DNA from: Guillardia theta CCMP2712
Lineage: Eukaryota; Cryptophyceae; Pyrenomonadales; Geminigeraceae
DNA length: 21,849 nt
Direction of reading: 5' to 3'
Assembly: GCF_000315625.1 (NCBI RefSeq)
Contig: NW_005434531.1
Location: 99,292 to 121,140 of the forward strand
Below the pieces are notes generated by a model that saw only the letters and a program-made list of their open reading frames with translations, was not told where the DNA came from and ran no database searches. The first letter of the stretch is position 1. Each line of letters begins with the position of its first letter. Position numbers and translations under genes: made by a program. Below, piece by piece: positions 18,001 through 21,849 of this stretch.

Positions 18001-19160
18001 ATTGCGATCCCGATCACCCCACCCTCGCCCTTCCAAACAGTATCTGATCACCCACCCTTTAATATATATCTCAGTACCCCACCATACCTCATATATGGAA
18101 CCACCCTACCTTCATCCTAGAGTAGCTCAACAAACCTTTCAGCCCACCCACCTTGTTAACCTTTGGACCCACCTTTCACCTTCAATTCCACCCCTAGCAC
18201 CACCGGTTCTAAGAAAAAAGACGGCAAAAAAATACATACCCTACCTACCTTTTACCATCTTGGACTCAGGAAAGATAAGGGTACTACAATATACTTTTAC
18301 GTGCACCCCACCCGACGATTCATATGAACTTTCGGGACCCCACCCCTCCACTTTACAACACCACAACATCCTACCCCACCCCACCCCGGGATGTACTACC
18401 CTGTACCCCATGGTCTGTATATCTTTCAACCCCCTTTGCTCCTGGTTCCGATTCTGCTGAGGCCACCATGACCCCCCACCCCAGATCAACTTGGATCATG
18501 AGGGGGTGCTGACAATGTTCCTTGGTATGACTACCCCCTCCATTTAGCTTCATACTACCGGTTATCTGGGACGTTTTTGGCTTTCGCGGCATCAACCCGA
18601 CCTGCAATGCCACCCCCGTCATTTGCGTGAATGGGTACCTCTACCTACCCTTCTGCACTTGTACCCACGCCAATTTCGAACATACCCCTATTTAAGTTCA
18701 GTCAAAGTACTCTACCCCTCCATTTACGTTCAAGTCACTTATGAATTGGACCCTACTTTCGATTGTATTCGGTGAGGTACCCTACATTATCCAGCATATA
18801 CCCCCAATCTATCACCCCCACCCTTGCCTTTGACCCTTTGCAAACTGGTACCCCCAAAAGACACGTTTGGTACTACGGTAGCGACGCTCAGTGACACGCG
18901 CCGGGCCAGCCCCTGGGGCTCAGACGATCTCATTCAGATCTCAGTGCCAGTGCCATCGGGCCGTCAATTTTCCGTCCGCTGCCGATCCGGTTACTTTTTA
19001 CTCAAAGTTAAGTGAAATTTAGAAGGACTGACTGGAGGTCATCCATCTTTACTGGTACCACTACCCCTGGACCTTCACCCACCTTGTCCCTCTTTTTCTG
19101 TTCAAGTACCCACTAGTTTACTGGTAACAGTACCGGTGATGATTGAAATCCAGGGACCCC
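18001..19160. repeat. Second gene-free block punctuated by ACCCC/TACCC motifs
   Basis: C-rich words (CACCCCACCC, AGTACCCCACC, CCACCCTACC, GCCCACCCACC, GGACCCCACCCC, CTACCCCACCCCACC and others) recur about every 20-50 bp, almost always C-rich on the plus strand. Three members are longer and alike: CTACCCCCTCCATTTAGCTT (18531-18550), TACCCCTATTTAAGTTCA (from about 18683) and CTACCCCTCCATTTACGTTC (18712-18731). GTTCAA followed by GTACCCC also occurs in the left block at 14141-14159. Between 18880 and 19000 the block contains a GC-rich island resembling that at 12640-13345. I see no gene. Confidence 0.6.
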
Positions 19161-19300
19161 CACCCAGTCACTTGCTACACCCTCATCCTTCAAAGAGTTC
19201 AAGAGCGGCCCCCATGCAGCGTGTGGTCGGGCTACTGTCGTCCCGCTCCCGCTCCTCCTGCTCCTCCCTCCTCCCTCACTCCCTCCTCCCTCCCAAGGCG

Positions 19301-21474
19301 ATGGTTTCCTCCCGTCTTAGGAGCTCAACCTCCTCCTCCCTGGTCACCAGATCGCGTGTTCCCCTTGCCATCGTGCTAGTTTGCTGCGCAAGGCACGTTG
19401 CTGGTTTTGCTCCCTCCCTGTCATCCCTGTCTTCTCTCCAGCATGGGATTCGTGCAAGAACGAGCTTTGTGTGTGGAAGGCTCCCCTCAACCGCTCGTTC
19501 TGACTTGCGGAGGAAGTTTGTTGCTCCCTGCCGCTCGCTTGCCTCCAGTACACAGGATGGTAGCTTCACGAAGGATCTGGAGGACGAAATCAAGAAGCAA
19601 GGGGATGTGGTAAGAAACATGAAAGCAGCCATGAAGGAAGACAGTGCCTCGCACAGCAAGGAAGAGCTTGACGCCGCTGTCAAGAAGCTCCTTGACCTCA
19701 AGGCCAAGCTCGAGGCTCCCAAGCAAGAGGAGGAGAAGGTTGCGGTTGTGGGCGACGCTCCCGTGCGAGTGAGCAACATCGGACCCCTTGCTCTTGCTCG
19801 CAACCGCCTCAAGGTGCGGGAGATCATGATGTCGCAGGAGAACCTGGTGGGCAAGGAGGTGATTGTGAAGGGATGGGTCAGGACGGTCAGGTCACAGAAG
19901 TCGTTCTCCTTCATCGAGCTCAACGACGGCTCCCTGCCCAAGGGCATCCAGATCGTCGTCAACGCCGACCTGCCGACGTACGCGGAGGTGGAGAAACTCT
20001 GCACAGGAGCATCGGTAGCAGTCAAGGGGACGATTGTAGAGAGCCCTGGGCAGGGGCAGCAGTACGAGGTAGCAGCGAGTGAGATCGAGCTTGTCGGGGA
20101 CTGCAGCGGGAAGGACTATCCTCTGCAGAAGAAGAGGCATACGCTGGAGTTCCTCCGCAGCATCGCACATCTCCGTCCTCGTACCAACACGTTGGGGTCG
20201 ATCGCTCGCGTGCGGTCGGCGCTAGCGCAGGCGACGCATGCATTCTTCCAGAAGCAAGGGTTCCTGTACCTGCAGTCGCCCATCATCACGGCGTCAGACT
20301 GTGAGGGAGCAGGCGAGATGTTCAGAGTCACCACCCTCCCGTCTGAAGTTGACAAGCTGCCCAAGACCAAGGAAGTGTGTGATGGAGGAGGAGGAAGGGG
20401 AGGAGGAGGAGGTGGTGGTGGTGGAAGGAGAGGAAGAGGGAGGAGGAGAAGGGAAGAAAAGGAGGAAGGGCAGAAGAAGAGAGGGAGGGAGGGAGGGAGG
20501 GAGGGAGGGAGGGAGGGAGGTCATGGTGGAGAGAGTGGAAGTGGGTCGGTGGACAAGGGCACAAGGAGGAGGAGAGTGGAGAGGTTCTGAGATAAATTAT
20601 GTCAGGGCTCCATCGATTACTCGAAGGATTTCTTCGGCAAGCCTGCATACTTGACCGTGTCAGGACAGGTGAAAGGAGGAGGAGGAATTCAAACAGAGCA
20701 TGCATAGAGAGGGAGGCAGTGGAGAGGAGAGAGGAGAGGAGAGCAGAACAGGATGCAAACACAGCTGATCAGATTTCTTTTTGTCTTTTAGCTCTCTGGC
20801 GAAACTTTTGCCTGCGCACTCGGCGACATCTACACTTTCGGGCCAACTTTCCGTGCTGAAAACAGGTCGATGAACAATCCTCTTTTTTCTCCTTATTCTC
20901 CTCTTTTCTCTTCCTCCTCACTTTTCTCCTCTCTCCTCCTCTCCTCCTCTCCTCCTCTCTTCCTCTCCTCTCCCTCACATTTCCCCCTCCTCCTCTCCTC
21001 GTGCCCTTCTGCTCTCGTTCTTCTCCTCTCTCCTTCTCGTTTTCTTTCACCCATCGGTCCTCTAACTTCATTCTCAGCCAAACTTCGAGGCATCTTGCTG
21101 AGTTCTGGATGATTGAGCCGGAGATGGCGTTTGCCGACCTTCAGTCTGTCATGGAGAATGCAGAAGCATACGTGAAGGTGAGCAGAGTGCAGATGAAGAT
21201 CGGAGTGAAGGAGACAAGAAAAGAGGAGGAGCAAGAGGAGGAAAGAAGAAGGACTGGGGCAAGACAGGAGGAGTGAAGGAGTGAAGCAGAGAGGAGGAGG
21301 AGGAGGAGGAGGAGGAGGAGGGGGAAGGAAGAAGAGGAGTTTTACGATGTTCTGACATTGACTGGCAGTTTGTTGTCAAGCATGCGCTTGAGACGTGCGG
21401 AGAGGATCTTGCATTCTTCAACCAGATGTATGATAAGACGCTGCTGGAAAGGCTCAAGGACCTGGGTGAGTGGT

Positions 21475-21557
<83 letters not shown>

Positions 21558-21849
21558 GTTGAGAGGAGGAGGGAGGAGGGAGGAGATAACGATGGAGCAG
21601 TCGAGAAGCCCTTCGCTAAGGTCTCCTACTCCGAGGCGGTGGAGCTGCTCCAGGCAGAAATCGCCAAGGACAAGAGCAAGTGGCAGTACCCGGACGTGAA
21701 GTTTGGAACTGACCTGAGGTATCCAGCGGGAGGAGAGGACGAGAGAGCTGGGGCGCGAGGTGGGCAGGAAGGGGGGGGTTAGCCCGGGAGGGGGTGGGCA
21801 GAGACGGGGAAGAGAAGATAGAGATTTGATTTGAAAGGGAGCAGGATAA
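19301..21849 (+). CDS. Plastid-targeted asparaginyl-tRNA synthetase with N-terminal WHEP domain (3' truncated by window)
   Basis: Class II aminoacyl-tRNA synthetase charging tRNA-Asn. Exons 19301-20374, 20606-20668, 20792-20875 corrected to 20792-20865, 21078-21177, 21369-21465 and 21601-21718; all phases agree and the gene continues past 21849. From ATG 19301, residues 20-35 ([16 protein letters not shown]) are the signal-peptide core, cleaved before F36-A-P-S, followed by a Ser/Arg-rich transit region; in-frame ATGs at 19136 and 19214 allow longer N-termini. Residues about 90-138 ([38 protein letters not shown]) match a WHEP domain. The OB-fold anticodon-binding domain ([19 protein letters not shown]) leads to motif 1 ([15 protein letters not shown]), the AsnRS stretch [25 protein letters not shown] and motif 2 ([19 protein letters not shown]). 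The final exon ends in KFGTDL, where the family continues with substrate-site residues. Motif 3 lies outside the window. AsnRS identity is secure; plastid location rests on the presequence. Confidence 0.9.
20375..20605 (+). other. AsnRS intron 1, purine-rich with (GGGA)n
   Basis: 231 nt, donor GTGTGT after the GAA codon and acceptor TATGTCAG. The interior is nearly pure purine on the coding strand, including eight or so GGGA units at about 20484-20519. Because the open frame reads through the donor, unspliced transcripts would encode a Gly/Arg-rich tail ending at 20590. Confidence 0.85.
20866..21077 (+). other. AsnRS intron 3, pyrimidine-rich
   Basis: 212 nt, donor GTCGAT and acceptor TTCTCAG. 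From about 20879 to 21050 it is almost all C/T on the coding strand, the opposite bias to introns 1, 4 and 5 of the same gene. The splice sites are set by protein continuity: RAEN at the end of the exon before, (S)QTSRHLAEF in the exon after. Confidence 0.85.
21475..21556. repeat. (GGAGCA)n in AsnRS intron 5
   Basis: About 13 tandem GGAGCA units starting within 10 nt of the 5' splice site (GTGAGTGGT at 21466) of the 135-nt intron 21466-21600. The intron ends GATGGAGCAG. Open frames that read the repeat as Ser-Arg or Gly-Ala are intron read-through. Confidence 0.95.
21719..21849 (+). other. Start of AsnRS intron 6, cut by the window end
   Basis: GTATCC follows the phase-2 end of the KFGTDL exon. 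The remaining 131 bases are G/A-rich with no exon resembling the expected AsnRS continuation, so the next acceptor is probably beyond the window. Confidence 0.6.

Noticed and set aside
18001-18870. CRISPR-like array (short motif, variable spacers)
   Set aside because: The motifs are only 6-10 bp, degenerate and irregularly spaced. The DNA is eukaryotic and there are no cas genes.
19276-20025. 249-codon open frame on the minus strand
   Set aside because: It is antisense to the AsnRS presequence, WHEP and OB-fold exon. It shows no domain pattern.
21426-21782. Arg-Ser (SR-like) protein reading of the GGAGCA repeat
   Set aside because: The repeat lies inside an AsnRS intron whose borders are fixed by protein continuity on both sides, so the RS run is intron read-through.

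Overview
The window is eukaryotic nuclear DNA, most probably from a secondary-plastid alga; a cryptophyte such as Guillardia theta is my best guess. The reasons are: GT-AG introns, many only 42-60 nt long; strongly pyrimidine- or purine-biased longer introns; and two proteins that begin with a signal peptide whose predicted cleavage site is followed by phenylalanine (G|F-A-P and G|F-S-K), the import signature of red-alga-derived complex plastids. The species is inference. The secretory-plus-Phe presequences are seen directly.

Layout. (1) 272-1891 (+): an intronless type II membrane glycosyltransferase-like protein with a C-terminal PAN/apple-like cysteine module. (2) 6478-2483 (-): a 14-exon gene, whose introns I could resolve by phase, for an all-helical ARM/HEAT-like protein of about 1079 residues. 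(3) 6741-8878 (+): a double-C2-domain protein with two short introns, sharing a 262-bp divergent promoter region with gene 2. (4) 9589-11067 (+): a multi-exon gene with very CT-rich introns, a nuclear-localisation-like basic stretch and a C-terminal half RRM; its 5' exon structure is uncertain. (5) 11123-12609 (+): a low-complexity protein ending in one hydrophobic membrane segment. (6) 12610-15142: a gene-free block containing an unusual motif-punctuated region. (7) 15143-16246 (+): a plastid-targeted HEAT-repeat (PBS-lyase-like) protein. (8) About 17487-16644 (-): the 3' seven exons of a PDZ-domain gene, 5' end not found. (9) About 17490-19200: a second gene-free, TACCC/ACCCC-punctuated block. 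(10) 19214/19301 to the window end (+): a plastid-targeted asparaginyl-tRNA synthetase with an N-terminal WHEP domain, six exons resolved, running off the right edge.

The genes do not form an operon-like unit. Two of them (HEAT protein and AsnRS) are probably plastid proteins. The most interesting points are the WHEP domain on a plastid AsnRS, the orphan plastid HEAT protein, and the two gene-free blocks built from a shared vocabulary of short motifs. In the left block these motifs switch strand across an 11-bp inverted repeat.
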